From: Xanthostigma xanthostigma
Taxonomy: Eukaryota > Arthropoda > Insecta > Raphidioptera > Raphidiidae
Assembly: GCA_963575645.1 (NCBI GenBank)
Contig: OY754470.1
Location: 29,928,501-29,992,500, forward strand
Reading direction: 5' to 3'
Length of the DNA stretch: 64,000 bases
This document shows, in pieces, positions 25,251-36,900 of this stretch. Every line of letters begins with the position of its first letter. The first letter of the stretch is position 1. The notes under the pieces were generated by a model that was given only the letters and a program-made list of their open reading frames with translations, was not told the DNA's origin and did no database searches. A program made the position numbers and the translations under genes.

Positions 25251-25898
25251 GCAGCTATTCTACCACATGACAAAATATACGTACGTTTAGAACGTGACTT
25301 CCTTCAGAAATCTGTCGTCGCGTTGTTTTATTTGAAGAAATTTGGCGCACTTAATGAAAAACCCTAGAGTTTCAGATATGTATTTTCTAATAAAAGAACA
25401 AATGAATTGTAGTGAACTACCCAATAATTCTTTGAAAGAAATTCGAGAGGGCAATGAACGATTTTAAAAACGCGTGGGTCTGAATTAACGCTAATTTACT
25501 GTATAAATGGCGTGAAAATACCCTTTTATCTCATTGTCTTCGAAATCTTTCATGTTAAAATTAAGTTCATTCAGAATACCTTTATTTTAAACACCTTACG
25601 CAACAATATTAATTTGCTTTGAAAGATGCGCAAAAATTATAAATCAATTGATCTATAAATAACATTCCAATAAATCTCTTTAAAGATATAACAAATTCTC
25701 ACTAAATTAAAAAGCAATGCTTTAGAAAAGGGAGGATAAATTTCATAGTACGATAATACTCGCATTAAATGAAGTGGAAATTTAATAAACATAATTCACT
25801 ATGAAACTTCATCGGACAAAGCAAAACAAAATTCCGTTTCTTCTACCAATGCTTTATTATTTTTCTTTAGAATTAGATGAACGGATTTACCTTATGGC

Positions 25899-26127
25899 GA
25901 TCAAACTTCTGATTTGTTTGGTCAAAGCTTTTTAATCTATCTAATGGCGGTATCGAGAACTTCCCCGGGGCAGGGCAGGCCGAATGGGTAACTATTGATT
26001 AAAGAAGTTTTTTGATTGTTTATTTAATCAATAGTTACCCATTCGGCCTGCCCTGCCCCGGGGCAGTGCCCGATACCGCCATTAGATAGATTAAAAAGCT
26101 TTGACCAAACAAATCAGAAGTTTGATC
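25899..26127. repeat. Long inverted repeat, arms 104 bp
   Basis: Left arm 25899-26002, right arm 26024-26127, spacer 21 nt. The outer 50 bp and inner 45 bp are essentially perfect complements; a few mismatches lie around TCGAGAACTTCCCCGGGG. The GC-rich core (CCCCGGGGCAGGGCAGGCCG) stands out from an AT-rich setting. No coding capacity. Confidence 0.85.
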
Positions 26128-26693
26128 TTTCCAAGCTATTTCGAATCAATGTAAACGTTATGAATCCACTTTAAGAAATCTAACACGGTTTCGGTTTAAG
26201 TAGCGTGTAATATTAATAACTGAATTCTTTGAACTATCCTCGTATACAAGTCATTTATTTTACCCTTGTTCCGTAACGTTCAATTAAAAAAACCGATATT
26301 ATCTATCTAATTATATCACGACACACGAAAAATGTTATCACCCTTGCTAATCTGTTAGTATGATTCTAAATGATTCAGTAATACCATAGCACCACAGGAA
26401 AGTTCGAAATTAATCGATTTAAGCGAACGTTAATGATAAAGTTCCTTTTTTTATTTAAAGAGTAAAATTTATTTTTAATTAATTATTATTTATCTTCCTC
26501 TGGTACCTATATTCCTAGCAATTACTGTTCTTTAACCTGATCAAACCTCTAATTAAATTCAATACAATTTCCACATTTCTAATACGAATATCTCGATTGT
26601 TTCACTAAATTAATGTTTCCTTATAACGCATTACCACACAATAATATCCTAAACTATTTCGCATATATTATCTATAATAAATAAAAGAAAATA

Positions 26694-27170
26694 CAGAGTA
26701 ACCTTTTTATAACGTCTTTCGTTATAACGAAAAACTCCCTATAACGTAGAAATGTTTACAATTTGCTTGGTTCAACTTAACCCATACATTACAGCACAAC
26801 AGCCATTTTCTCTATTACGAAGAAATATGTTCATACTTAGGCGTCAGCAAATATTTACAGACGCAAAGAGGACGATTCTGAACTATCACCAACTATTCAA
26901 CAAGCACTTGATGCCGCCAAACTTATCGAAAAATTCCTATTGTTTAATGAAGATGATTCCACCACATGCCAAGACAATAGACATGCATATAAGATACTTA
27001 ATAAAATACAAAACAAATATTGGCATAGCAAAAAACACAGGCAAAGTTAACAGATTATATGTATTTGGAATAAATTAATTAGGTAAAATTCTTCCCTCCA
27101 AATAACGAAAACCCTTTATAACAAAAAAAATGTTCAGTCCCTTGAAATTCGTTATAAATAGGTTACACTG
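26694..27170 (+). mobile_element. Tigger/pogo-like element relic
   Basis: Ends are inverted (CAGAGTAACCTTTTTATAACG; right end complement CAGTGTAACCTATTTATAACG) and flanked by TA at 26692-26693 and 27171-27172, as in the Tc1/mariner/pogo superfamily. ATAACGAAAA..CC motifs repeat inside both ends. 477 bp. It keeps a short coding piece resembling the transposase C-terminus (26865-27050) and is otherwise deleted. Confidence 0.8.
26865..27050 (+). pseudogene. Tigger-like transposase C-terminal fragment
   Basis: The frame KEDDSELSPTIQQALDAAKL, IEKFLLFNEDDS, ending in NKYWHSKKHRQS and a stop resembles the acidic/Leu-rich tail of Tigger-type transposases. It lies inside the TA-flanked element whose ends are of the same family. 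The DDE core is missing, so it cannot encode an active enzyme. The reading frame starting at 26752 is a different frame through the same DNA. Confidence 0.55.
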
Positions 27171-29496
27171 TATATTATAAAATATATTTAAAAAAAATTA
27201 ATAATGATCTATCACATTAAATTATTGTTGCGGAACAATATTTCAAATGCAACATGTACATATCTCATACTTCTATATATTAGCAAACCGGCCCTTGTGA
27301 AACTTTAAACAAGTTTCTTTAAACTAAACCTACCTAAGTTGTGCGTTCAAATTAAAAAAAAAAATAATCAAATACGAATTTTTCTGCATTTTTCACCATG
27401 TTCTCGTTTCGCCTTCACTAATACTGATAATTATTAATATTTTGTGTTTAGACTGTAGTTTCTGATGTAACATACAATATAATATATATATTTAATAAAA
27501 GTACATCCTAAAATATTCGAGTTAGTGATCACTTTACATATTATTATTTAATAATGTTGTGTTCCAATATTTAGATTTTTCACAATGGATTTATAAGAGC
27601 AACAATGATATGTATTTTTATATTTACTTGATATGTATTTGATAATTGATTACAAATTCCTAAATATCTCATCCGTAAGATATTTAAACACCCAATCACA
27701 TCAAGAATATAAGGTAAAAGTTAGAGAATCCTTCCCGATAACTTCATTATTAATATACCTATCAGCTCTCTATTGAAATACCGGCGTTTCTCAGGTAAAA
27801 AGCAATTAAGGAATGTAACTTGATCAATGCAAACAACATAATAATCTGGATATACAGGATAATTAAAGAATAGAGGTCGTAACCCCAAAATTATTCTCTA
27901 CTGAAATTTGATTTTTTTTTAGTATTCACAGTAACTAAATTTTGAACACATTAATGATATTTGAAGGTCAGCTGATTGATTAAAATTATTTAAAAATTGT
28001 CTTTCATTTGTTGCAAAGTTGTTTACAACTTAAATATCTTACGGGATCAATTTTCTAAAAAATTGCAAAGTTACAAAAGTGTTTATATTCTACGTAAATA
28101 TCTGATTTCTTTAAAGTTAATCTAATCATTTATAAACGTTAAACTATAAGTACTGCAGTTTCAACATTTACATATATAATATCACACTGAAAAATTTCAA
28201 TTGAATTATAGACCTTAGTCACCTGTACTTATTTGGATGCATCATATATATTGGAAATTAAATCAAAACAGGAATTAAACATCTAAACTACACAAAAACA
28301 ATTTGTTTTTTTCTAAAATAGTAAAAGATCTAATTCGAGACACAAAATACGTGTATTGTGTAAGATTAACGAAATGGTTTGTTTCAGGTGGACTAAAATA
28401 AATAAAAGAGTTGAAATCCTTAGGTCCGTAAAAACACATTCAATAGTAACAAACGCGTCTTACTTATAAAATATAAAAATAATTATATGTACAAACAGAA
28501 AATGTCTTCACGCTGCTTTAGCGTAACGTTTTTAACGCTCGTTAAAATTACCCAAAAAGAAAACATCAAATATACGAATGCGACATCTCAGAATAAATGC
28601 ATACTAAAGTATTGACCACACTTGCACTTTTTTATAAATGTTGTAATTTAAGTTTTCTTTGTTATTTTAAGTTGCGATTTGATCTTCCCTCTAAATCTGA
28701 CAAAAATATAACGCGTTCCCATATTGCAAACATACACAATCAAACGAACCAAAAAAAAGTGTAGACATAATATTATATATTTAATAAATAAACACAAGAA
28801 GGGTGAATAAATATTGAAACGCAGTGATAAACTAACATTTACGACGACGAGTCAAATTAATTATTGATTTGTTGAGATTTGTAGGTTAAATATGCTACCC
28901 AAAACATTCATTAAGTAACAAAAGTCTTACCTTTTGGCAGATAGCATACTAACTTGCTTTGTCCACAGCTCCTTTTAACTGACATTTTCTGAGGACAGAA
29001 CAAGAGGCACATTTTATATATACATTAATTATGGAAAACTGACGTCACAAGTAGTTAGTATTCAAAGATCTAAATCATCATCATCTACTTTCCTTTCATT
29101 GCTTTTACTTATAATATAAAATGTTGATGATATAACCAGAGTTGAAGATTTTACAAATTGTAAAAAAATGTTAATTTAGATCAGAAAAAATAATAAAAAG
29201 CTCAGAGACTGTAGAATTAGTTTCTGGGAACTTTTTTGAAAACTCAACTTGCAAGTTTTTGATATCTAAATATAGCATATGATTCAAGAAACAATTTTGC
29301 TTGTCATGTCATCAATCATAATATTTCTTTTTTTGCATGTGATATTCCCATTTCACTAACGTCAGATAATCTCTCAAGGACAACATTTACAGGCATATTA
29401 TCTACGAATATTTCATTAGTGGGAGCGGCAACCGTAAAAAATGATTCCAATTTTTTAAAGAATGAAACTTTCAGAAAAGATAGTACATACAGGGTA

Positions 29497-29825
29497 TGTT
29501 CCAAAATATAACCCAGTATACTGACCAGTGCTAATAACGTCATGAATCCGACGCCATAATTGTACTGGTGTGCCACCATATTGTACTGGTGAGACAGATG
29601 TGACGTAGCATAAATATTTAACCGGGCGTGTGTGCATCAGATTTTTTGGAATTTTATATTTTATTATTTGTTATTTGCAATAATGTCTGCTCGACAAAAT
29701 AAACAATTACTTTTGGTGGACGGGGGACTAGCCTCAACGCGCTGGCCAGTATATTTCGAAACGAATCAACAGTATGGCGTCTATTCATGACGTCACTAGC
29801 ACTGGCTGAGTTATATTTCGGAACA
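29497..29825. mobile_element. TIR element with TGTTCC ends
   Basis: Left end TGTTCCAAAATATAACCCAG; right end is the reverse complement of TGTTCCGAAATATAACTCAG. The arms also share CCAGTGCTA, ACGTCATGAAT and GACGCCAT, so inverted similarity reaches about 80 bp inward. 329 bp, no coding frame. A target duplication is not evident. Confidence 0.75.
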
Positions 29826-30336
29826 CAACCATAGTGACTTCAATCACTTGTCTAGGCAATCCTGCGAGATCCTGATCCAACAGCGAGGAAACACCACTTC
29901 CGGTATTCGTTTTGATGCTTAGTCCCACAGAGCTAGAGCTTTAATATTTTTGAATTTGTTGTCCGGTAAAAGCTTCTTAGGAATATACATGGTTTCCATC
30001 TTAAAAAACACGTTTTTTTAATGTTTTTGTATGACTTTGATCGTTATTTAAGTCGGAAAGCATAATATATATTCGTAAAAAGCTCTTATCGACAAACAAA
30101 TTCATAAGAATTTAAAGCTTTTACTCTATGGGACTAGTCACTACATCAAAATGAATTAGGTTCTCGTAGGGTTGCCTAGGCAAGTGAATGAACTCACTAT
30201 ATGTACTACATTTTCTGAAAGTTTCATCCTCTGTAAAATCGAAACTATTTTTGAAGTCGCTGCTTGGACTATAACGTTGACACTTCTGTAGAACGCAAAA
30301 AGCATTTGCTTTAAGCGTCAAACCGATATTACTATT

Positions 30337-30590
30337 TTTGACGTGATAACGTCTTATAAATTGATGAAACACCGGTTGCATGCACGAAAAAGTGTAACGT
30401 TCCGAAAAGTGTCACGTTCCGCCTGACCCTGTGCGTGCAAGCGAGAGCGCAGTATAAGCGATAGAGTGTCGGTAAAAATATAGTTTGACAGCTACTAAAA
30501 TTTAGGTTATGTATTATTAAATATGATATTCCAGCGGAATACGTTATCACGTAAAACTATCGTCCATAAACCGACTTTACAGACAACCAA
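30337..30590 (+). repeat. ACGTGATAACGT repeat, short copy
   Basis: It starts TTTGACGTGATAACGTCTTA and ends TACGTTATCACGTAAAACTA TCG..CCGACTTTAC, so its ends are imperfect inverted repeats built on ACGTGATAACGT. Internal blocks GCATGCACGAAAAAGTGTAA and GCCTGACCCTGTGCGTG match the copy at 55675-56240 in reverse orientation. Non-autonomous DNA transposon of undetermined family. Confidence 0.65.
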
Positions 30591-31229
30591 TTTTTTTCGA
30601 GTCTATATTCCCAAAATCTATCGTCAATGGTAGAAAAGTGTTGAAATTAGACAAAAAATCGATATTGTGATAATTTTGGGAATAATCTATGTACCAATAG
30701 ATCACGACTTCCTTTTTTTTTAGTTTCTAATTTTTAAGTAACAAATAGGACGCGCGTCAGGCCATTCACCCCCTGGTATTAAATATCCCAAGGTCATACA
30801 TGTGCATGATAAAAATCAAATTTGAGAATCGAACTTATTTATCATCAAAATGAAGAGCACCATTTATGAAAACATATAAAAATAAAATTAAACTACGCAA
30901 TTACTTACCGTGTGCTATTAAAATTAATTGAATTAGTCTTTTTAAATACACAACTCTACATTTCAACTCGATTCTACTAACACAAGAGAATAAATATTTA
31001 AAGACACTCACCTATCTACCCTGACGTCACAATTTACATAATCAATGTCACCTCTAACCACTAGACATTGAACTTTATAATAAAGCACAGGACCGAACTA
31101 TGATTTTTTAAATAATTCTCTAGCAAAAATATCTTTGCATTAATACAAATATATTTTTGGTAAAGAATTATTTGAAAAATCACAGCTATTCTCTTTTAAA
31201 TACCTACATAAATTTAAAAGAATAATTTG

Positions 31230-31432
31230 GTAAAATATAATTGCATCACCATCACACACAGTGCGCTCTGCGCATGTGTGTAGAGTGCGTATGGCGCTTT
31301 GACAAAGAGAGTAAAACCGATTCTCCCCATTCTTTCCTCTCAACTGACGGTTGAAGTCGGAAAACAGAAAGCTTTTCACTTTCGTGTGACCCAGGCCAAT
31401 TAGTTCTACCGCGCCTAAAGAAGTTTCACTTC
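31230..31432 (+). repeat. GAAGTTTCACTTC repeat, copy 1
   Basis: Matches 45460-45735: CTGCGCATG, GTGTAGAGTGCGTATGGCGC, GATTCTCCC, TTTCCTCTCAACTG and GGTTGAAGTCGGA, then the ending GCGCCTAAAGAAGTTTCACT TC. A related ending occurs at 60340-60372. The family is unknown to me; the ending without an inverted partner suggests a Helitron-like or other non-TIR element. Confidence 0.6.
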
Positions 31433-32312
31433 AAAATAGATTTTAAATTCTAAAGTGAAGTATCAAACCAACGCTTCTGATTTAGCCAATCAAAACGTAT
31501 TTTTAAATAGTTCATGGTGTCACTGATTTTCTTATCTGAATAATAAGTTCAACTCTGGTTCTTTATAATAATGTTCAATATCTACTAATTACATAACAAA
31601 CCTCATTAATGATGAATTAAAATAAAAAAGGATAATACCAAATTGCACTACGACAGAGTTAACATAAATTCTTGTAAGAAAATATAAAAAAATACAGTTA
31701 CTTATAATACAATATATCAATAATAGTGAAAACCACAAAATTTCGAAGACCCAGAATTAACAATACATCAATGTAGATATATAATTATTATATAAGAGTT
31801 AACATTAATAACTACATATATCAGACGATGATAATTGATAACATAATTAATGAAATCTACAGGTACTTTACTGAGTGCGATTTATAGATTTCTCTAAAGT
31901 TTATACATAAAATAAATTACAAATTAGTACCAATGATTAATTGATCATGTGTTATACATTGGATATTATACTTCTCTAACTATGTATACATTATTATGTC
32001 TAAGAGATCGCTAGTTTCCGTGATTTACAACTCGTCAGAAATGACGCTGCGCATAACGGGTCCCCGAAACGATCATTTGCGATTGTCAATGTCTACGTGA
32101 TTGGTATTTTCAAATGATGGGCAATTGTAGCTCTAATTGAAGGTGCATCATTCGCTCAACTGTGTTGAGCAATTGCCATCAATCAAACTTTTTATCATTT
32201 TCATCATATCAATCCCGTAGTCACGAAAACAAAGACAATCGCAATTGACCGTCTTGGGGATACTTAAAAATTGGATTCTCAATTACAAAAACTTCTTTGA
32301 ACTTCAATTATA

Positions 32313-32668
32313 ACCGGGTGAGTTTTTCAACCTGGCACATCCAAATATCTCGAGAAGTAAGCACTCTGGGGGAAAAAATCTCGGATTAAAGTCAGATCAT
32401 TCCATGGGGGAAAGACTTTGGTGCAAAAACTACCCCAACCCCTTCCCACTCCCCTTGAGAGGAGAGGGGAACTTTGAAATGTTAAATATGGACCCCTATT
32501 TTTTATCGCGGATTCGGACTCTCCGACTAAAAATACCAAAAGTTTTATCCAAAAATTGGATAATTGACTCAGCAGATGTTGTCGATTTGACCAATTTTAT
32601 GTCAAACTATCCAAAAAATTGGTCAAATCTAGATATTTGGATGTGCCAGGGTAAAAAACTCGCCCGGT
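32313..32668. mobile_element. TIR element with 3-bp ATA duplication
   Basis: Inverted ends ACCGGGTGAGTTTTTCAACC (left) and the complement of ACCGGGCGAGTTTTTTACCC (right), continuing into TGGCACATCCAAATATCT on both arms. ATA flanks both sides (32310-32312 and 32669-32671). 356 bp; a second inverted block (TGGGGGAAA / TTGACC) lies inside. No transposase. Confidence 0.75.
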
Positions 32669-32774
32669 ATACAGTGGCCACTTTTTAAGGTATACCGCTC
32701 ACAACAAGAGTCGCAGATACTTTCATTTGTTGTATAGACGCTCGAAAATTTAGATAATTAGCGTATTTATTACA

Positions 32775-33315
32775 TCCAAAAACTCGGATAGCAGTACCAA
32801 ACCCTGCCGACAATATAGTGTATTTGTTAATACAGGCAGTGTGCCTTTATTGTGTAATTTTTTTGGACAAAATAAAAAATTTAAAATAGGTACTTTAATT
32901 TTTTTTTTCTTAATTACAATATTATTCTCATTCCAACTTCTACACCAAATTTAATGCCCACTTCAGTATTTAAATCTGTATTCGCAAACGTGTTTTCAAT
33001 AAATTATCAAGTTCGGACCTGTCAGGCTGATTATATTAAAATTTGAGCAGCACCTTTTGATCTTCATTAGTAAGTTGAAAATTCAATTTTTTCGGCATTT
33101 TTGGTCAAAAAATATGTTTCATCCCCTAAAAAACACCTTTTTAACTAGGTTTCGTGCGGTGATAGATTCCGACATGTGAACCAAATTACATTTAAATCAA
33201 TTAAATTTGTCGAAAGTATCGTGCTAACACTCAGAAAACATTCATGATCAAGGTGAGATTCGAATCTACGACAGATTGATTCAGAGGTTAGCACGCTGAC
33301 CATTACACCAAACTG
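32775..33315 (-). repeat. tRNA-headed SINE-like repeat, copy 2
   Basis: On the - strand, 33313-33251 has box A-like TGGTGTAATGGTCAGC and box B-like AGATTCGAATCTC at tRNA spacing, followed by GTGTTAGCACGATA and the body shared with 16475-17165. Acceptor-stem pairing is not evident, so this is a SINE promoter head rather than a functional tRNA. The A+T-rich end lies near 32900. Confidence 0.55.
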
Positions 33316-33915
33316 TAGTACTCTATTTACCGATTCATAATTTTGTCGATAAGAAAATCTGATCATTGGTTCTTATGGAACACCGCACACCGACTAGTCT
33401 GTTGAACTGATTTTTTCTTCTGTCACTCAACAGTTAAAAATTATTCCATGTGTGCAGTGGTCTATAAAAATCAATAATGAATAGTCTTATGGTCAAACCT
33501 ATGTATCAGCGACTGTCTGTCGTGTGCGGTAGACCTCTAGAGCACCTTCAATTGTTACATTCCGACTCCTAGAGACCAATATGAGACTTCGGTATGTTAG
33601 ATCTTACAGTACGTTCAATATGGACTATAAAAACAATAGTCTCCCGTTAAGTCAAGGTTTTCTTCTTCAACAACCCCGTAAAGAAAGCCAATTGGACTTC
33701 AAGCTATAAATCGATAATATAAATCGACTGAGTGATACAATGTTATTTGTTTTCTACTTCAAGCAAGCAACCCACAGAGCCATTCTTGACAAGTTGCATA
33801 CATATTTTCCTTGAATGACAGAGATATGTTTGAACCCTGACAACATATTGATATGTGAAAAATCAATCGGATGGTGTACACCGGGCTAATAATACCTATT
33901 CTATTTACTTATTAG

Positions 33916-33921
33916 TTTATT
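33916..33921 (-). terminator. Candidate polyadenylation signal of ChT
   Basis: On the - strand AATAAA overlaps the last base of the TAA stop codon region (TAAATAAAC). A signal so close to the stop would leave almost no 3' UTR, so a more distal site is possible. Confidence 0.35.
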
Positions 33922-36900
33922 TACAAAGCAGTTTGTCCTTGATATCCACCTGTTCCCGGATGAGGAGCACCGACACCACCTACAAGCCCACCACCTTGAC
34001 CCCCGCCACTTCCTTTACTTCTCACAGCATTCTGACCTATCGTTTTGAGTCTTTCTAATTCAGCAGGATCCATATCGTCGTCTGGTTCCAAAGCTGGATT
34101 TATCCTACCATTCATTTCATCCTTACCGACCATGGTAGCTGCTCCGTACATTTTTCCCAGCGGAGCCGAAGACATAACAGACATTTGTTCACCAGCTTCT
34201 GATGGATCGTCGACGCGTACCACATCCTCCGGAATATTAACCACGCATCTGAACCAGTCGTAACCCGGAGCCAATCGTCCCGTTTCAAACACCCATCTGC
34301 AAAACAAAAATAAAATTCATTCATATATCTTAACACTAACAGTTTACTATACTTGCTAAAAAGTTATTTATGCCACTACAGTATCTCTTGACACCGGAAT
34401 TAAAAAAGATACCATTGTTAATTCAGACTAAAGAATTACACATGACACAATCAAACGGTGCATTATTTTGTGTCGACATTAAAATAAATTAATCATCCTG
34501 TAGATTAAAGTATTTGTAGCGAAATTAACTCACTTTGTCCACCAAGAGACGCCGACTAATGTGATGAGGGACATCAGCATGGCCATAGTTCTGAAGGGGA
34601 ACAATTGCTTCTCGCCGTTCCAACCTGGATAATGGATGGCAGCTGGAAGTCCCAGGAGAGGTTCCCCTCCTGACAGTCGAACGAGGAAGGCCACAATATA
34701 CGCGGCCAAACTACCGTACGTGTTACAATGATGTTTGAAATGCACCACCATCAGCAATTGGGGGAATAGAATCACGTACACTAAATCCGAGCACATCGAC
34801 CTGGAAAATTAGTTACGGATCTTGTAGATGCTACTTGTAAAATGTTTGTCAAAAACTAATTTAAACTTTAGAATACGTTGTTGTATTTGATTAGAATTAT
34901 TATAAGTGCGATATCTTTTTACTTTTCCAGGAAAACCCTAAAAATATGTTTATAGACTTAATAGAAAAAATACTTTTTCTCTTTGATGGTTCATTAAAAA
35001 TGGAAAAGAAAATGTTAAATTCAGTAAATTGACTAATAATAATTTGAAGTTTAAAAAAAAAGTTATTTGATAAAAAACCTAGTGAAAGTGACACAATAAT
35101 TGTATGCAATAAATAATATTTACCATAGTCCATAAATAGATGGTATTGTTAAGGCCATAATTGTCGCCAATACACCAACAACGAGAATGGACACTCTCAT
35201 AACCCATATTATTTCCATTTCTGAAGCTTTCTGACGGAATATTAATCTATAAACATTTCTGGCAAACATTGAACTAGCTGATAATACGCTCGAGTCTGCA
35301 GATGACATGACGGCTGCCGAAACAGCTCCCAAACCAAAGAATGAAACGAAATCTGGTGTTAAATACTGTAGAACCATTGGAAGAATCATACTGGTTTCCT
35401 CCACAGTAAGCGGGTATGGACCTTTGTATTCTGTCTCGTTCCAAGCTAAAAACAAAAACTTAAATTTTTAAAAATGTACGTCGAATATTATATACAGTTA
35501 ATTATAATTTTCCAGTTTTGTATAATAATCACTTACCGGTAGCTTTTGCAATTGCTCCGATTAAAACTGGTGGGATAGCCATTAAAATGCACCCAAACGC
35601 TGCTACGTAAGATAAAACTTGGGCACGACCCGCTGTTTTACTAGAAAGTACCCGCTGGAAGTATACCTGAAAGAAAACCGATCAAATTAAATTCTTGCGA
35701 ATATGTTGTTCGTAGTAGACAATATAATAGTTAAGAACATTCAGCATAAAAATAACTCTAATAATTTAGAGTGATGATGATCCTGTTTAAATGTTGGAAG
35801 TATAATTTTAAACAAGTTACATTGAACACATTTATACAATGTTCAGTAAAAATCAGTCTTTTTTTAAGAAAAATAGTAATTTATTACCCGTTGATGACAT
35901 TTTTTATTTTAATTTATGTTATACATAACAACAATACTGAAAAAACAGACATCATTGATTCTCCGAAGATGACATAAAGTTTGCCGAAACGTCAGACAAT
36001 AAGATGCAATAAAAAAAACCTTCAGTATTTGCTTAGTTCATCAATCCTATGCCACCAGGATTCATCCTTTAATCTTCCAACATTCAACATAAAGTTACAT
36101 TTTATATTGAATAATCTGGTAATTATAAAGAAACTTATTTTGTAATAATACAGCGTTATAGTTGTAGAATTTTCAACATGATATTTACCTGCCAAGGTAT
36201 ACCTCCAAAAATGAGCAATAATCCATTATCCAAATAGAAAAAGTAATCTTGTGGTTCAACTGCACCTATCCAATCAACTTCCATTGAAGACAACGGTGCT
36301 ACATGTTCGTTAGCCCAGGCAAACGGTATGCACATCCAAAGACCAATAAATATGCAAAATAGTTGGATGACATCCGTGTACGCAACACTGTACAGTCCTC
36401 CAAACAATGTATAGAAAACAGCAACACATGCGCTGAATATAACACTAGTCCTATGATCCATATCAATGATGACACTCAAAGTTGCTCCTGTAAGTAGAGT
36501 TTGTAGTAAATATAATTACGTTCTTGATGATGTTTGCTTTTTTAGCGAAATACAAGTCAAGATTTATATTTTAATATAGTGTGTTAATATTTAGGATAAC
36601 CCCACTGTTCATTTATAAACAAAGTTTAAATATTTTCATACCTAAAGCAGCCAAAATTCCAGCAGCCCAAAAAACTTCTCCACAAAGTGCAGGAAGGAAC
36701 AGCAATCCACCCATTCTTTCTCCGAAAGAATCTTGTAACGGATCTAACATTGTAATGTAACCCTGTTGACGCATTTTATTGGCAAAAAATATACCTCCTA
36801 AAAATTCAAAATCCATTTAGTTTTGTTTTTTATTTAGAAATTACCTTGTTTTATGAAATGACACGTACCGAACACTAAACTGAGGGCATAACCAAAAGGT

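Larger units (their letters stand above)
20770..33915. other. 13-kb intergenic region without a recognised gene
   Basis: No chain of exons with recognisable protein content was found on either strand. Identified pieces are listed separately: the TA-flanked element at 22737, an inverted repeat at 25018-25250 (arms sharing GATGAAGCCA), the 25.9-kb inverted repeat, the Tigger-like relic at 26694, MITEs at 29497 and 32313, the ACGTGATAACGT repeat at 30337, the GAAGTTTCACTTC repeat at 31230 and the SINE-like repeat at 32775. Other stretches (20.9-22.7, 23.5-25.0, 27.2-29.4 kb) are plain AT-rich sequence. Confidence 0.6.

Noticed and set aside
34045..34263. 72-codon + strand frame
   Set aside because: Antisense shadow of the last ChT exon.
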